From NCBI GenBank assembly GCA_902806595.1, contig CADCXC010000035.1:868001-932000 (forward strand): DNA of 64,000 nt, in the 5' to 3' direction. This document shows, piece by piece, positions 1 to 12,193 of this stretch; position 1 is the first letter of the stretch; each line of letters begins with the position of its first letter. The notes under the pieces are model-generated. The model was given only the letters and a program-made list of their open reading frames with translations. It made no database searches and was not told the DNA's origin. The DNA is from Pyrenopolyporus hunteri (Eukaryota; Ascomycota; Sordariomycetes; Xylariales; Hypoxylaceae). The translations under genes were made by a program, and so were the position numbers.

Positions 1-896
1 GCGTAGCTTCAGCCCATATTAGCACGGCGGTGCGGATTTGGTAGGGAACCACAAACCTAGGCCGGGCCATTGGAAGAATGGCCACCCCGCATATACGCCA
101 GAGCTATTGCCCCAGAATGAGGTGTCATATGTGATATTTACCGATTGCGCCACGGCTACGTCTGGGGGTACGAAATTGAGAGCCTTGTCGAATCCGTTCG
201 TTAGTTGGGAGGTGGGCAGAAGTCTAGGTACGTAGGTAAATAGGAAAATACGACGAGCCATACTTTCTTCAGATAAGGCAGCACGCCATTCCAAGACCAG
301 GTAGAGTTATTTCCGAAGAAGCTGCCCCATCGGTCATAATCATCCGATGTTCCTCGCACAGTCATCATGGCGTTGATAGAGGAACTGCCCCCCACTAGGT
401 TCCCAATTATGACAGCCGTCGTCCGGTTCCGTAGATTAACTTGGGGAACCGAGTTGATCTGGTACGACCAAGTCGGCCCCATAGCAGCGGTACCTGAGAA
501 GACCTGGCTTATCCTAGGAGAATCAACTTGGCACCCAATCGTCAGTATCCCGTTCGAGAGCCGATTCTTTCTCAAGGCGTGTCTCACCTATCCCGCCATT
601 CTCAACGACAAGGACAGTAGCTAACAAACGGACGTTAATTCCTGCCTAGGTACATAGTTGTAGGTTGAGCTTGGCTATGACTTACATTTCCCATCTTCTG
701 TTAGGCGGTCCGCTACCGTCAACCCGGCCGTCCCGGCTCCGATAATCACATAATCATATGAGGAACGCACCGGTGCCGAGCCATTCAAGAATCTTAGATG
801 AGGCCCTGGCTGACGAAGTGCTTGGCCGAACGGCTCTGTGACCGCGAGCAGCAAGACCGCTAAAACACCGAACTTAGCTATAGGCACTGATGACAT
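1..896 (-). CDS. GMC-family oxidoreductase, secreted, 5' part only
   Basis: This is the N-terminal third of a flavin-dependent glucose-methanol-choline oxidoreductase; the rest lies beyond the left edge. Seen: an ATG at 896 opens a hydrophobic signal peptide (MSSVPIAKFGVLAVLLLA), then the FAD-binding dinucleotide motif VIIGAGTAGLTVADRL near residue 49. After splicing come VLVVENG, the GMC signature region VGGSSSINAMMTVRG, and FVPPDVAVAQSVNITYD. Inferred exons are 896-686, 620-588, 526-264, 183-57 and the first bases of exon 5 at 6-1. All introns have GT donors and CTRAY-like branch sites, and all phases agree. An apparent frame break near 585 disappears with a 61-nt intron (587-527; donor GTGAGA, branch TACTGAC). 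It probably acts outside the cell on an alcohol, sugar or aryl alcohol; the substrate cannot be read from this part. Stop codon and C-terminal catalytic histidines are not visible. Confidence 0.88.
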
Positions 897-2590
897 TGCG
901 GGATCAGGATCTAGCTAGAGGACGAGACACGGGTTTGAGTGAAGACGGTGACGGCGAATACCATTTAAATGATGTTCGCTTCAACACGATACCCCGGGAC
1001 GGTTCCTCAGCAGAGCGGCTCATGCTTGAAGTGCCACGTACCGAAGATGAGAAAGTAATATATATCAATGTATCGATAGACAACGCCGCGGGATGCAAGA
1101 AAGCATGCTAAAGGCAAAACTCGATTGATCGGGCCGTGAATGGAGCAAGGGAAGGCTATCCAGCCCTAGATAATTCTACGGGGAGTAATATCTCTATCGA
1201 AGACCTAGTTCAGCCCGTAAGCCTCGATACGCCGGCAGATCTCGCGAAGGCTGTAGGTATCCCCTGCATCAAAACGTGGTATAAGCACCCGTCGTCTAAT
1301 ATTGAGGAGTAACTGCGGGGGATATTAATTGAATGTTTTAATTATATCGCTTAAATAGAAAAGGATGTGTCAATCTCCCGGATCACTCACGCTGTGTAGA
1401 ATTAGCCGCCATATAAAGGGACGCGCCGTCTACAGGATGCACGACGTAAACGCCATTCTGTTCTTTCTTTTTTCTATTAATATTCATGCAGGAGAATACT
1501 CTTCAACCCTGTGGTGGATACTTTCATAAATCAGACCAGACTCGTCTATGGCCGGACGACCTTGGAAGCCCCAATACGGTGGCATTGTTGTCCCTTTACG
1601 TCGGCCGGAAATATGCTCATCTCCGGAACGCAGGGAAGGTTCCCCAAGTGACCCAGACCATCCAAAGATATCGTCTTAGCAACTTGACGATACACGTGCC
1701 GGCGTGGTGGACCTAACCTGCCTCGCTCGAACGGCAAGGACTCGCACTTAGTGTTACTCCTGAAATTCAAGGGCGCCTCCCCTGACAGATACTTTTGTTA
1801 CTCGTGTTCAGCCGAATTAAATATGAATACTTTAGAGGGCACAACCTAACCAGGCCCGTTCGTTGGAAAAAATGAGGCCCTACTAATCCTAATACTGATT
1901 ACTATTTCACTACCATGTTCAAGTAATGAAATGTTACCAACAATTGCCTTTTCTAGCAGCTCTGCTCTTAAAGGTCTACTTTCTGAAGTGACAATTAGGT
2001 AAGTAGGATACTGGTCGGCCTCGTATAGATCTCCCTACCAAGAAACGATTTCTCCTTTTACATGGTACAGGGCACAGATCACTGTTGAGGGTTTTAACAA
2101 ATCCTCGTTCCCCGCCACCTAAATCTAACCTTTCGAATTATAACCCTATAGAACTTCGTAGGCGTCTATCGACGCATTTTTAAGGGTTGCCATGAGGTCA
2201 ATCATACGGGTAGTGGGAGAAACAACCTCATCGCCGGACAAGCTATCTTACTATCCAGGGAAGAGGTCTAGGAAGGCAACAAGTAGGGACAAAGCGACAC
2301 ACGTCTTAATTATAACACGACACCAGCCACCACTGACTAGAATTTTGTTTTCCAAGCTGGGTCCCAGGATGGCTAAGTGCACACACAGGACATGTTTCTT
2401 AGTTTCCCAAGGATACCTATAGCTGCCATACTACGTTGGTTAAGTCAATGTTCAGCACATTATTCCTTTTTTTTTTACTTCACCTCCTTAGCGATTATCT
2501 GGCCCTACCGTACCATAGGTTTCATTAAACAAATTGTTAAAAATTATGTGATGGATCGGTTCATGACTATTAACCTACGAAGCCATCCTT
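897..2590. other. Intergenic, no supported gene
   Basis: This is the upstream side of the GMC gene and beyond. Open frames here (for example 890-1111 and 1486-1716 on plus, 1546-1770 on minus) are short, lack recognisable motifs and could not be joined into a convincing spliced protein. Nothing else is supported. Confidence 0.6.
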
Positions 2591-2890
2591 TTAAAAAAGG
2601 GTATTAGAATATAATAGTCGAAGCATTGTATTTTAAAATGGTATATACGGTTATAAATTTATAACACCACATAATAATAGACTATTACCATAATAAATTA
2701 CATAATTATTAAATGATATAAATTAACAATTATAATAATTTTTAATAAAAAATATATTATTTAAATTCCGGTTAATACGTAAAATACGTAAGTATAACTT
2801 TTAACTTACTTTAAGTTTTCCTGGAGATAAAGATTTATAATCGACTTTATAAGTTAAACGTAGTTAAATAAGTATTTATTTATCCCGGTA
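2591..2890. repeat. AT-rich island, RIP-like
   Basis: About 300 bases consist almost wholly of A and T, rich in TTA, TAA and ATA words, with sharp edges against sequence of ordinary composition. No open frame survives. In Pezizomycotina such islands are usually old repeats mutated C-to-T by repeat-induced point mutation. That origin is inferred from composition only; no transposon protein can be recognised. Confidence 0.6.
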
Positions 2891-5079
2891 AGAAGCCCCA
2901 TTTCTATGTTAAGCTTAGAGTTTTATACCTATTAAAAGGTAGATAGATTCGCCCCTCGGTTCGCGTGAAAATATCTCGTTCATAACGTAGTAATACGTCC
3001 AAGTGTTAAATTAACAAGGACAATCAAATAAACTAAGCATCACTTGTAAATACAAACGTGTAGACTAACTGGAAAGAGAGAGAATCGTTACTGTAGGTGA
3101 ATGTATACCGAAAAGTATATAGAACCGAGAAGAAAGGGGGAAGGAGAAGAAAAAAAAGCAGCTAGTTTGACATCGTGCGGCAGGTGCCCCCCCTCTTCCT
3201 CGGAGTATACTTAAGTTCCATTGAAAGGAGGTACGCGTGTTATCGGCATACATTGATTATATGTCAGGAAGGTGCGTCAAATAAGGGATACCTGGCAGTA
3301 AGAAGATACACATACCTACGCAAGTACCTTCGAAGTTGCTCCAGCGTCTATGAACCGCCAGATACGTATTACACACATGTACCTATTGGAGAAAGGAGAA
3401 GCGGGCCTAACCGTTGCCTTCCTTTCTCAGAGACGAATAACGCATATTGGAACACCTCATGTGCCTTCCTCGGCCATGAGCCAGATTACCTAAAAGGCTT
3501 CCTTGAAGATATTTTCTGGAAGCGTACTTCGAATTTATTTATTTTCAAGTTGCTAATCAGAACCTTGGCAGCAAGATACTTCTCTAAGTAATCTTTCCCA
3601 CTTAGTTTCTCCCTGCGGTGATCAAGCCTCGGTTTCTCAACCCAGCCAACAACACGTACGACAACTTACACGATTGACCAGGTTGACAACCAAAGAAACT
3701 AGGTACACTTAGGTAAGTCATTCCGGTTATCAGCCACACCCAACTATAACTAAAGCAAACATCGTGTAATGGGAGGGGAAGGAAGAAGAAGAAGAGAAAA
3801 AGAAAAGGGCATGAGCTAGGCAGCAATTAGAATAACGTCTAGCTAGGCGTACGGGAGAGGGGAGAGGTATCTTGCAAAAATCAAATCAGCCAGTCCGGTA
3901 CATCCAAGCCAATGCGAGAGTTGACGTGCCTTGATAGATACCCACACTCAGCTCGCGACTTCTTGAGCCTCGTCGTCTCGACATAACATCAGAACTGGTC
4001 CAAGCTCCAGAAGCAGCAGCATCAGTACCTAGGTGAGTCTTGATCCATTTTGCCATCCACACTCTCCATCCTACCACTTCTCATCTCTTCTCACCTCTTC
4101 TCATCCTTTCTTACCCTCTCTTCTTCTTGTCCGACCTCATCAACTTCCGCCTGGCGCCACCCGTCAAACCACAACATCAATCACTCACCCACATCCATAT
4201 CCCCCCTCCACTACATCACATCACCCGCCCAACAACTGCAAATACCGGCGCTCTGATCTTGGTATATTCATCCCCTCTCGTTCATCAAGTCTAGCCCAGT
4301 AGACTGTCCTTACTATCTCTCTACTCTAGACCCCTGGTGTATCGCTGCCAACTCATCCCCGCTTCCATTCCCTTACATCCATTCTCCCTACTAGATCCCA
4401 CTTCTCTCTCCTGAGTGCATATACTAATTCCTCCAGGCGTAACGGGTTTAGTTGCCCATCTCTTATTTGCCTCGACGACAGTCTCTGCCGCTTAGGAAGC
4501 GCCATCGGTAGTAAGTTCATTCGTTCCCTTTTTGTTGCCCTTTCCAGTTGGTCTGTGACAACTGCACCCTCCAGAAGCAAACCCCAGTTGTACTGTTTTG
4601 GTGCTGTTGTTTTTCTCTCTCATCATCTTATTATTTCCTACCGTATTGTCGTGGGTGACGGGTTTCGCGTTGTTTTCCCTCATCAAACATATCCCCCCCC
4701 CCTTCCCCCTTCTGAGAAGAAGGGCTCAATGTTCTACGTCGTTTCCCCGTAGACTTGTGACGTTTTCAGGTGGCGGATCAGCCTCACACGCGTACTGTTT
4801 TCGCGCTTGCCTTATTTCCTTTCCGTCTACACCACTTCGCATTTAAATAACAACGCAGTCCCCAACTCACAACCCCCTCCCCTCCTAATTATTCTTCAGT
4901 TCTTGCCGTTGTCCTCGGAGTGACCTGGACTTGGTGCAGTCGTTCTTCCATTTTCTTAACATAATTTTGGGCGCCGTCCGGGATTGGGAGTGTTGACTCT
5001 AACCGCGATTCTTTTCTATAGGTTGTTAACCCAGAACCATATCGCAACCTTGCAACGGTGCTCAGGGAGCCACCTCACG
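2891..5079. other. Intergenic and CT-rich leader of the RRM gene
   Basis: The frame at 3175-3591 (+) has no motif I recognise and is not called. From about 4050 to 4310 and on to 5079 the plus strand is strongly pyrimidine-rich, as expected of a promoter and 5' leader for the RRM gene starting at 5080. A possible 5'-UTR intron donor (GTGAGT) sits at 4033. Confidence 0.5.
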
Positions 5080-7471
5080 ATGTCGACCCTTCATAAGAAA
5101 CAGTCGGCCAACCTTGGCGTGAATGCGCCTCGCGTCACTTCCGACTCTCCGGGCTCAAAGTCCGACCAGGGTAAGTTTGTTCTGCTAAAATTAATTAAGC
5201 TAAACACCTCCCCCAGTAGCGAGGGTCGCGATGCTAACCGCTTTGCCGCAGCAGGAGGCGCTCGCCTCGACGTAGGCCTAGCAAACCTCACTCTCGAGAA
5301 TTCGCCCACGGCGGCTGGGTGAGTCTTGTGAAGGACAGAAGTACGATGACATTATAGCCCACATCTAACCTTTGGTCCCTAGACAAGAGCCCATCGTTGT
5401 CCGTAACGGACAAAACTCGCCTCTCCTCAAGCAACAGCTGCACGCTGTTGACGAGCAGTATGGTCCCTTGAAACGAAGTTAACGTTAATGCCCACTGGCT
5501 AATGACATCTGTTGAAGGAACGATACTCCATTCCAGCTTGGCAAGGATCCCGAGGACGCTGCTGTGTTCGCGTCCCCCCCCAAGCCTCGCACCCAGGCGC
5601 CAGCCCCGGCCCAGTCCAACATGCTTGGTTCGGCTATGCAGGGTGCCGTTCCCACCATGCAGCCTATTCCTATGTTGCGTACTCGCGCCTCGGACCTAGG
5701 CAACGGAAGCGGAAGCAGATCCCAGGTCGGTGGTGTAGACGCCCAGGCCTTCTACCCTGCAACGGCTTGTGTCTTCGTTGCTAAGTATGTTGACAACATA
5801 CCCCCCACCCCTTCCGGCTGAATTATGATCTGACCTCGCAACTAGTCTTCCGGATTTCATTCGCGATTCACGTCTTGAAGCCGAGTTGACCCGAGCTTTC
5901 AGTAAGTTTGGCATCGTCTTCGTGAAGATCCGCCGTGATCAGCGAAACATGCCTTTTGCCTTCTGTCAATACACCGTAAGTGGCATTCGAAGTCAAATTG
6001 AAGGCTTGGCTAACTCGAACCTCAGAAAGACGAGGATGCCCACAATGCGGTGAACCAAGGTCGCGGAATTTTGATCGAAGGTCGCCCTTGCCGCACCGAG
6101 ATGGTTAAGGCGAACCGTAAGTGGAGCTCGCGTTTCTAATATCTAGCCGTCCACGCTCACTAGCTGGCAGGTAATTTTGTTATCTTCAGAGTCACCGGAG
6201 ATAGCATCACCGTCGAGGAAGCCCGTATTCACATGAGCGGCTTCGGCCCTATGAGCAAGTGCGAGAAACTCCACCCTCAGATCCAGGAGGCCATGCGCAT
6301 CAAGGACGGTATACTAGTTGAATTCACCAACTTCGATCCGGCTAGAGATGTTATTGCTGTAAGCGATCTGACACCATAACTACGTTGTCTGTTGCAGTCT
6401 GCTAACAATGTCCAAGGCGTACCGTCATCACCCCACGTACCGTGTTGTTGCGTATGATCTCAAGAAGTCGATGCAGACTTCGAAGATGGATCCAGACGAA
6501 GCATGGCTCCAACGATACGAGGTCGACCGCCGATCCATCTACGTCGGTAATCTTCCGGTGGATGATCCAGACGTCGAAGAGCACCTTACCAGGCTAGCCA
6601 AGGAGGTCGGCACCGTAGAGAAGGTGCAAGTCGTCCGAAAGGATGGTCGAACTGGTTTGTAGCCACCTGCTACTAAGGGGGGGACCTTACTAACGGGTCT
6701 CTTAGGTCGTCTAAATGCGATCGCCTTTGGCTTCATTGAGTATTCACGCCCTGATGCGGCAGATCTTGCAGTGAAGCGCCTGGTAAGCCTACTGAATCAG
6801 ACGTACACCTTGGTTTAGTCGACTAATTTTTTTCACTTCAGAATGGTCGAGCTTTGCATGGCAATCTGCTTCGAGTGGAACGCAAGGCTAGCCGAGAGCC
6901 CCAGGGTACCCGTCGATTCCAATCCGAAGGCGTGTTCCCAAACGCAACCCGTAGCCCCATGACCGGGGACCGAATCGGGGCCCAGCAGAATAGACCCATG
7001 GCTGAGGCGCCCACTGAGCCTGTGACTCCATCGCACGCTGCTCTGGCGGAAACCGTCATGCCACGCTCAGCTAGCAATAATGGAGCTGGATCCTCTGCAC
7101 CGGACCAAGGACCTCGAATCCATTCCTACGGATTCGTCCCTTTTGGAGACCAGAACTATTCTAGCCCGTCGTACAATGCATCTCCGTATCAGGCAAACCC
7201 TCCAGCTGGTGTCGGCGGGTTTCCGGCAACGCCGCAAGCTACTCCGGGAATGATGAGCCCTCTAGGTCCATACTACAGTACGCCGTATGCCTGGGTCACA
7301 CCTTACCTACAAGATCCCAATTATGGATCCGTGCCATACTTTAGTGGATACACGTCGTCTCCGTTGGCAGTTGCTCCGGGCACCTCGATCGATGAAGACG
7401 CTCCGACTCCGACTCGGCACAACGCTGGAACGGGCGAACGATTCGGCGATTCCCAAGGGCTGAATGAGTAG
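5080..7471 (+). CDS. RNA-binding protein with three RRM domains
   Basis: Ten exons (5080-5170, 5252-5318, 5383-5457, 5518-5784, 5846-5975, 6026-6116, 6171-6358, 6417-6654, 6706-6782, 6842-7471) join in frame to about 617 residues. RRM1 (about 158-240) contains VANLPDFIRDSRLEAEL and the RNP1-like MPFAFCQYT. A second, diverged RRM (about 241-328) begins with NFVIFRVTGDSI. RRM3 (about 344-420) has RNP2 SIYVGNLPV and RNP1-like AFGFIEYS. The N-terminal 150 residues and the C-terminal 190 are low-complexity, the latter rich in Pro, Ser, Tyr and Gly. Family knowledge: such proteins bind single-stranded RNA in mRNA processing, transport or translation. The target here is unknown, and I do not recognise a named orthologue. 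The ATG at 5080 follows a pyrimidine-rich leader and is the first in this frame. It could alternatively start later, but RRM1 needs exons 4-6. Confidence 0.85.
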
Positions 7472-10199
7472 TCATGGACCTGGCTCGTCAATCCGGAAAT
7501 GCACCTGCATGGCAAGATTCCCAGGCCCTTGCGTCAATACCGTAAGCGACTACGGAACTGGTTATGTATAAAGCGATTTGCTTTTCTCTCGTTCCGGCGC
7601 TGACCTGGGCAACCCTAGGCAAATGAGCTGCTAGCGAGTTTTCCGGATGGAGTTCGATTAGCCATTGGCTAGCAAAGCCACGGAAACCTTGCCTTTTCTT
7701 CTTGACTCTTCTTCTTTTCCCCCTTTTTAATCGAGGTTGCCTATTTCGTGAATAAGGGATGCACTAGGATAGGTTTAGTCTATCGAGAACGATATGCCAA
7801 AAGGAACCACACACATCTTGTACCTAGGCCATCATTAGGTAGCATCGCCTATCGAGATTAGACCGTAAGGGCTATTCTGTTATCTGTGCATTAGCTGCGA
7901 GATCAATACATTTCCCTCTATAGAATTTCGGATGAATGACACACATACCTTTCGTATTAAATGGTTTCTGTTAAGTAAATCTTGGGTGATAGTAGCGGAT
8001 ATGGTCGGCGATATTATCCGGCCCTATCTTGCTGCATAATGCCATATCTTCGGTACATATAAGCTCAATTGCGATCCGTAGCTTTAGTAATACTGTGCTA
8101 CAAAATATATCTCATGGTATCTTAGCAGCACCGTGAAGAGATCTTGGGTTTCGACGAGGTTCTATAGTGGTATGGAAATCTGGGATATATGTCGTAGCAC
8201 ATAAGTGCTAAATGAAGAGCCTTTGTGAATGAAACAGAGGGCGGCTAGAGGTTGATGCTGCTCTGTCTTGGTTAGCAAGTAGTAGCCAACACGCATGGCG
8301 AAGAGGAGAGTTAACACCCGACAATGGAATGTTGTGGTCGTGTAGAGCATGGCAAAATGATGTAGAGGCCAACCACAGCATGCATTGGCGGAGAGAGTAA
8401 CAATTGGGCAGGGCGGGGTTTGGCGACAAAGGCAAAAACATATGGAACCAGAAGCACGTCGAGATAGGGCGAAGGGGAACTCACAATCATATCCAGCACG
8501 AGGGAGAATCAAACATAGGCCGGAGCTGGTGGAGTGATTAGATACTGTAATTAGGCGGTTCATAGACCGGAAAATAAAGGCAAAAGGGTATCCGACGGGG
8601 AGGGTGAGTTAAGGTGCGAAGTTGTGACGAACGGCTTGCTAGGGCGTAAAATGACCATACGTCAACCGAACAAAGACCATCTGAATAGGATCGCTATGTG
8701 TGTAGCGAAGGTAGGTAAGTTCGTAGAATGGTACTGAAACAGATGATGGACGACGGCGGATATTGGTGTATTGTAGATAGAGCTGAAGTAGGTTCTGGGG
8801 TGGGGCTACGAGGGGGGAAAATTATCTACATAGGCTTGTTACGCCGGGGAGGGAAGACTCGTTGCCGAGAAACATATCTACCAGCCAGGAAGGGAGTGCT
8901 CGCTAAGACAGAAGGGACAGAAGGGACAGTTTGCCTGGGGGTCGCAACATAGGTACCTAGGTATTGGGAAGGAAGGAAGGGAAGTGCTTAGGTACAAGTA
9001 GGTACCTAGGTAGGTATAGAGAGAAAGTCGCGAAGGGCGTGCTTTGCCTTTACTTATCTATAGGTAGGTACCTAGGTATAACCTCAGTATCGAAGATGAG
9101 TCAGCAACCTAGCTCGGAAGACGAATTCAGTTCCCAAGCTAAGGTAAACGGTCTTCTCTTTCCCCCTTCCTCTTCTAGCTTCAGCAGACGTTACGTTGCT
9201 AATCTAGTCCGGCAAATTACAGATAGGTACGGAAGAAAATGGTACTGCTACTAGGACGTAATAACGACATATTCAAGGATGCCAGACTCGCATAGCGTTT
9301 AGTATTTTATTTGTTACCTGCCCCTCATTGAAACTGCGACCTTGCCAAAGTACTGCCACCCCCAGCTTGCGACATAAGCAAGTAGCGTTTTAGCCCTTGG
9401 TCAAAGTACACACGGACAGCGGCCGTCCCTTTTTCTTTGTTTCTCCTCCGGCGTTTTCGATAACTTTACTCTATGCTGCCCTTACGATAATGTCGATGGA
9501 CAAGGGGCCTCCCAGGAACTGCGATCCGAACACGCTTAATACAATGCTCCCGCCCCATCGTTTTCAACTACACTAGTCCAGGCCGTCTCATCCCTGCTAA
9601 AGAAGACTATAGGATTCGCAACTCCCCCTACAGGGCATCCGTTTGTTTCGCCAATTTTGTTAAGCAGTCGAATACACGCTGTGATATCTTCGTTAACTTC
9701 AGCCGTTGCCACGCCCTAGCTATAGACTTCCTATAAGCGAACTGCGCACACGAGTCCTACCTTACAACAGAGCCGGTAATCGTACCATATCTATAATAAT
9801 AAGAAAAGACCGTGAGTACCATCTTGTGACGATACCTATGTCATCGAGGGAAACATATTATATTCCGAGCGAGGAATGCCATATGATAGGGTGACCAGGA
9901 TAGAGTTACGTAGGCATCCAAGGATGAGATAAATATTAGCCGAGCAGTTCGCATTAGGTAGGAAAGCACTTCTCGTCTAGCGAGGAGCGCCCTTATTTAG
10001 CCAACCCAGTTCCTCCTTACGAGCAAAGACCCAATCCTATTTCGAACATACAGGTGCAAGGGCGGTAGATAATGGGGCCAGGCACATCCTAGCCTCTCGA
10101 ATAAGAGAGTTTACGCGTAGCCTGGCAAACACGTTTCGACGACTACCTCTTAGGCGTAGCATCGCAAATAGAACACTCAAAAAGACACGCCGCCCCATA
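7472..10199. other. Long intergenic region, no supported gene
   Basis: There are 2.7 kb between the RRM gene and EOS1. Frames at 8162-8563 (minus), 8728-8952, 8964-9254 and 9706-9894 (plus) carry no known motif. One candidate short exon starts with ATG at 9095 and reaches a GTAAAC donor, but no partner exon was found. A cluster of TAGGTACCTAGGTA words lies at about 8950-9080. Confidence 0.5.
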
Positions 10200-11042
10200 T
10201 CATACGCCATCCACGTCCGTAGTAACGCCGAGAAGGCGGAAAATAATGTGGCCCGCGATTCGGCACGTTCGTTCTGCGAGGGCGACCAGGGGCACGTTCT
10301 GATATCCAGCTCTGTTCGACTGCGAATGTGAATGCGAATGCAACAGCAAAGCAACCATGCTAATGAAGCTTGCTATAGAGAAGACACTAATGCTGGCAAA
10401 GGTCTCCTTCCGTATCCTGATCTTACGCTGAGTAAAGTGGTAACAGGTAGTTAGGATGGTGGCGATGCCGATCCAAGCTGGCAGTAGCAGGCCCGGGTCT
10501 TGGGAGCCACCGGCCAGATAGACGATCCAGGAGGTTAGGTAGGCAAAAGCGCAGCTGATGGTGAAGAGCCGCACAACGGTGGCCTGAGGGGTGTAGTTGA
10601 TGAGCCAGCGTGACATGAGACAGTCGGTGAAGAAGAAGGCAAGATAAGCTGAGGCGCAACACTATTGAGAGAAGGAAGAGACAAAGCTTAAGATCAGCAC
10701 ACCAGGGACGCGGGATGGATGGATAAGGCATATGGCAGGCGGGGAGAGTCGTACCCATATGATAGCGAGGGCCGTCTCGGTCAGCCTCAGCGAGGAGAGA
10801 GCAGCATCTCGACCATGGCTCCTATCGGACCGGCGTAACAGATCGGCGAGGAGGAAGCGCAGAGCAAAGCGTAGGCCCCAGCAGATAGGAGGCGCGATAG
10901 ACAGCAGGCGGCAGGCCGAGAGAGTATGGTGCCAGCGTTTCGGGACGCCGAGGGCGACGGCGACGCGGGGCTGGAGGAGGGAGACGGCTACGACGCGGGC
11001 GGGGGCGGGGGATTTGTCGGCGGTGTTCGTGGTGTTGGCCAT
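10200..11042 (-). CDS. EOS1: Eos1-type N-glycosylation membrane protein
   Basis: Two exons (11042-10755 and 10661-10200; intron 93 nt ending CTCAATAG) encode about 249 residues. Seen: LQPRVAVALGVPKRWH near the N-terminus, a hydrophobic segment around CCASAYLAFFTDCLM, then the block MSRWLINYTPQATVVRL followed by two or three more hydrophobic segments, including LLLPAWIGIATILTTCY and SISVFSIASFISMVALL. This order matches the fungal EOS1 family, remembered as ER membrane proteins linked to N-glycosylation and oxidative-stress tolerance in yeast. The molecular activity of that family is not settled. The ATG at 11042 is the first in frame. It is transcribed divergently from mL45, with a 1.15-kb repeat-filled space between them. 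Confidence 0.85.
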
Positions 11043-12193
11043 TCAAGGGAGGGGGGAGATCCCTCCAGGAGACGGCTCGAGTAGACCAGATGAACCGACG
11101 AATTGATGAACCGATTGACTGATAAACAGACCAGTGCCTCTTTACCTAAGCTAGGTAGCTACCAGGTCCCCAAACGACCCGACCTATCGCCGTTCCGGGT
11201 TGGCTTCCTATGTCTAGTAATCAGTTTGCTCGCAGTCAGGTCGAGTAGGGCCATGGGAAGATGTGGTTGATAAAGAGGTGTGTGGACGGTTGTGTAGACG
11301 GTATGGAGGCGGGACGTGCCTAGGTAGGTACCTAGGTATCTACATGTAGGTACGTAAGTTGGGACATGTATATACCTAGGTAGGTAATGTAATGTAATAT
11401 AGGTACCTACCTAGGTACCAATGTCGATTCGGCTTAACCAATACGTGTACGTGTATATGTACATACCGTCGGCAATAGACGAGTACCTACCTCTTTCGTA
11501 TCCGCCACCTATGTATGTAGGTACCTAGGTACCCATATTACGTCCAAACCTGGAACGAATCGGATCGAAACATATATGTACGCGAGTATATGTAAATACG
11601 GGTATCATAGTAAATGGATACATCTAGTATTGAGACAATACCTGTACATACCAAGGTACATACCTACCTACCTAGGTAGGTAGGTAGGGCAATGTACCTG
11701 CCTGTGAGGTCATACCTACCTACATGTACCTATTGCTCGGTACATACCTAGGTAGGTACATATATGCTAGGCACATAGATACCACACATGAAGGAGGGGT
11801 GCACCCCACGCCAAAGTGCGGACCTGGGTAACCCAACCCACCTAATTCGTACATACTTCCCAGGGTGCTATCCCATTGGTTAGTCTAGTTTATATACATC
11901 CAAATTTTTCTTCGTTTCTTTTTTCCTATCGGATATTCTTCAGCAGCCTCGAGTCGCAGTTCGCTCTCCATCCCACCCACTCGGCGGCGCGTCGCGGAAA
12001 GGGTGTTGACCTACTGACCTACCTATTCGGACGTTGTCCCCACGAGCATAGCTTCCGGGTCAAGTCTAGAGCCCGACAATTAGCTCCCCTCCCGTTGCCA
12101 ACATCGCCGAACATCACCACTCACCACCACCCATTACCAGATATCACCGCCCCTCAGTCTCCATAGGGCCAGCCCATAAGAGACCTTAGGATC
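11043..12193. repeat. Divergent intergenic space filled with CCTAGG/GGTACC words
   Basis: The region lies between the starts of EOS1 and mL45. From about 11310 to 11780 the sequence is dominated by TAGGTACCTAGGTA-like palindromic words and short ACCTACCTACC runs, on both strands. The stretch 11880-12190 is pyrimidine-rich and is probably the mL45 leader. Confidence 0.8.

Noticed and set aside
527..587. Apparent frameshift or stop codon in the GMC oxidoreductase
   Set aside because: A 61-nt intron with GTGAGA donor, TACTGAC branch and CCAAG acceptor restores the frame and the family sequence, so a pseudogene call is not needed.
3175..3591. Open frame of 138 codons on plus
   Set aside because: No recognisable domain, atypical composition and no neighbouring exons that extend it.
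8162..8563. Open frame of about 133 codons on minus
   Set aside because: Cys/His/Leu-rich without motif order, no good splice partners, and it lies in sequence with no coding signature.
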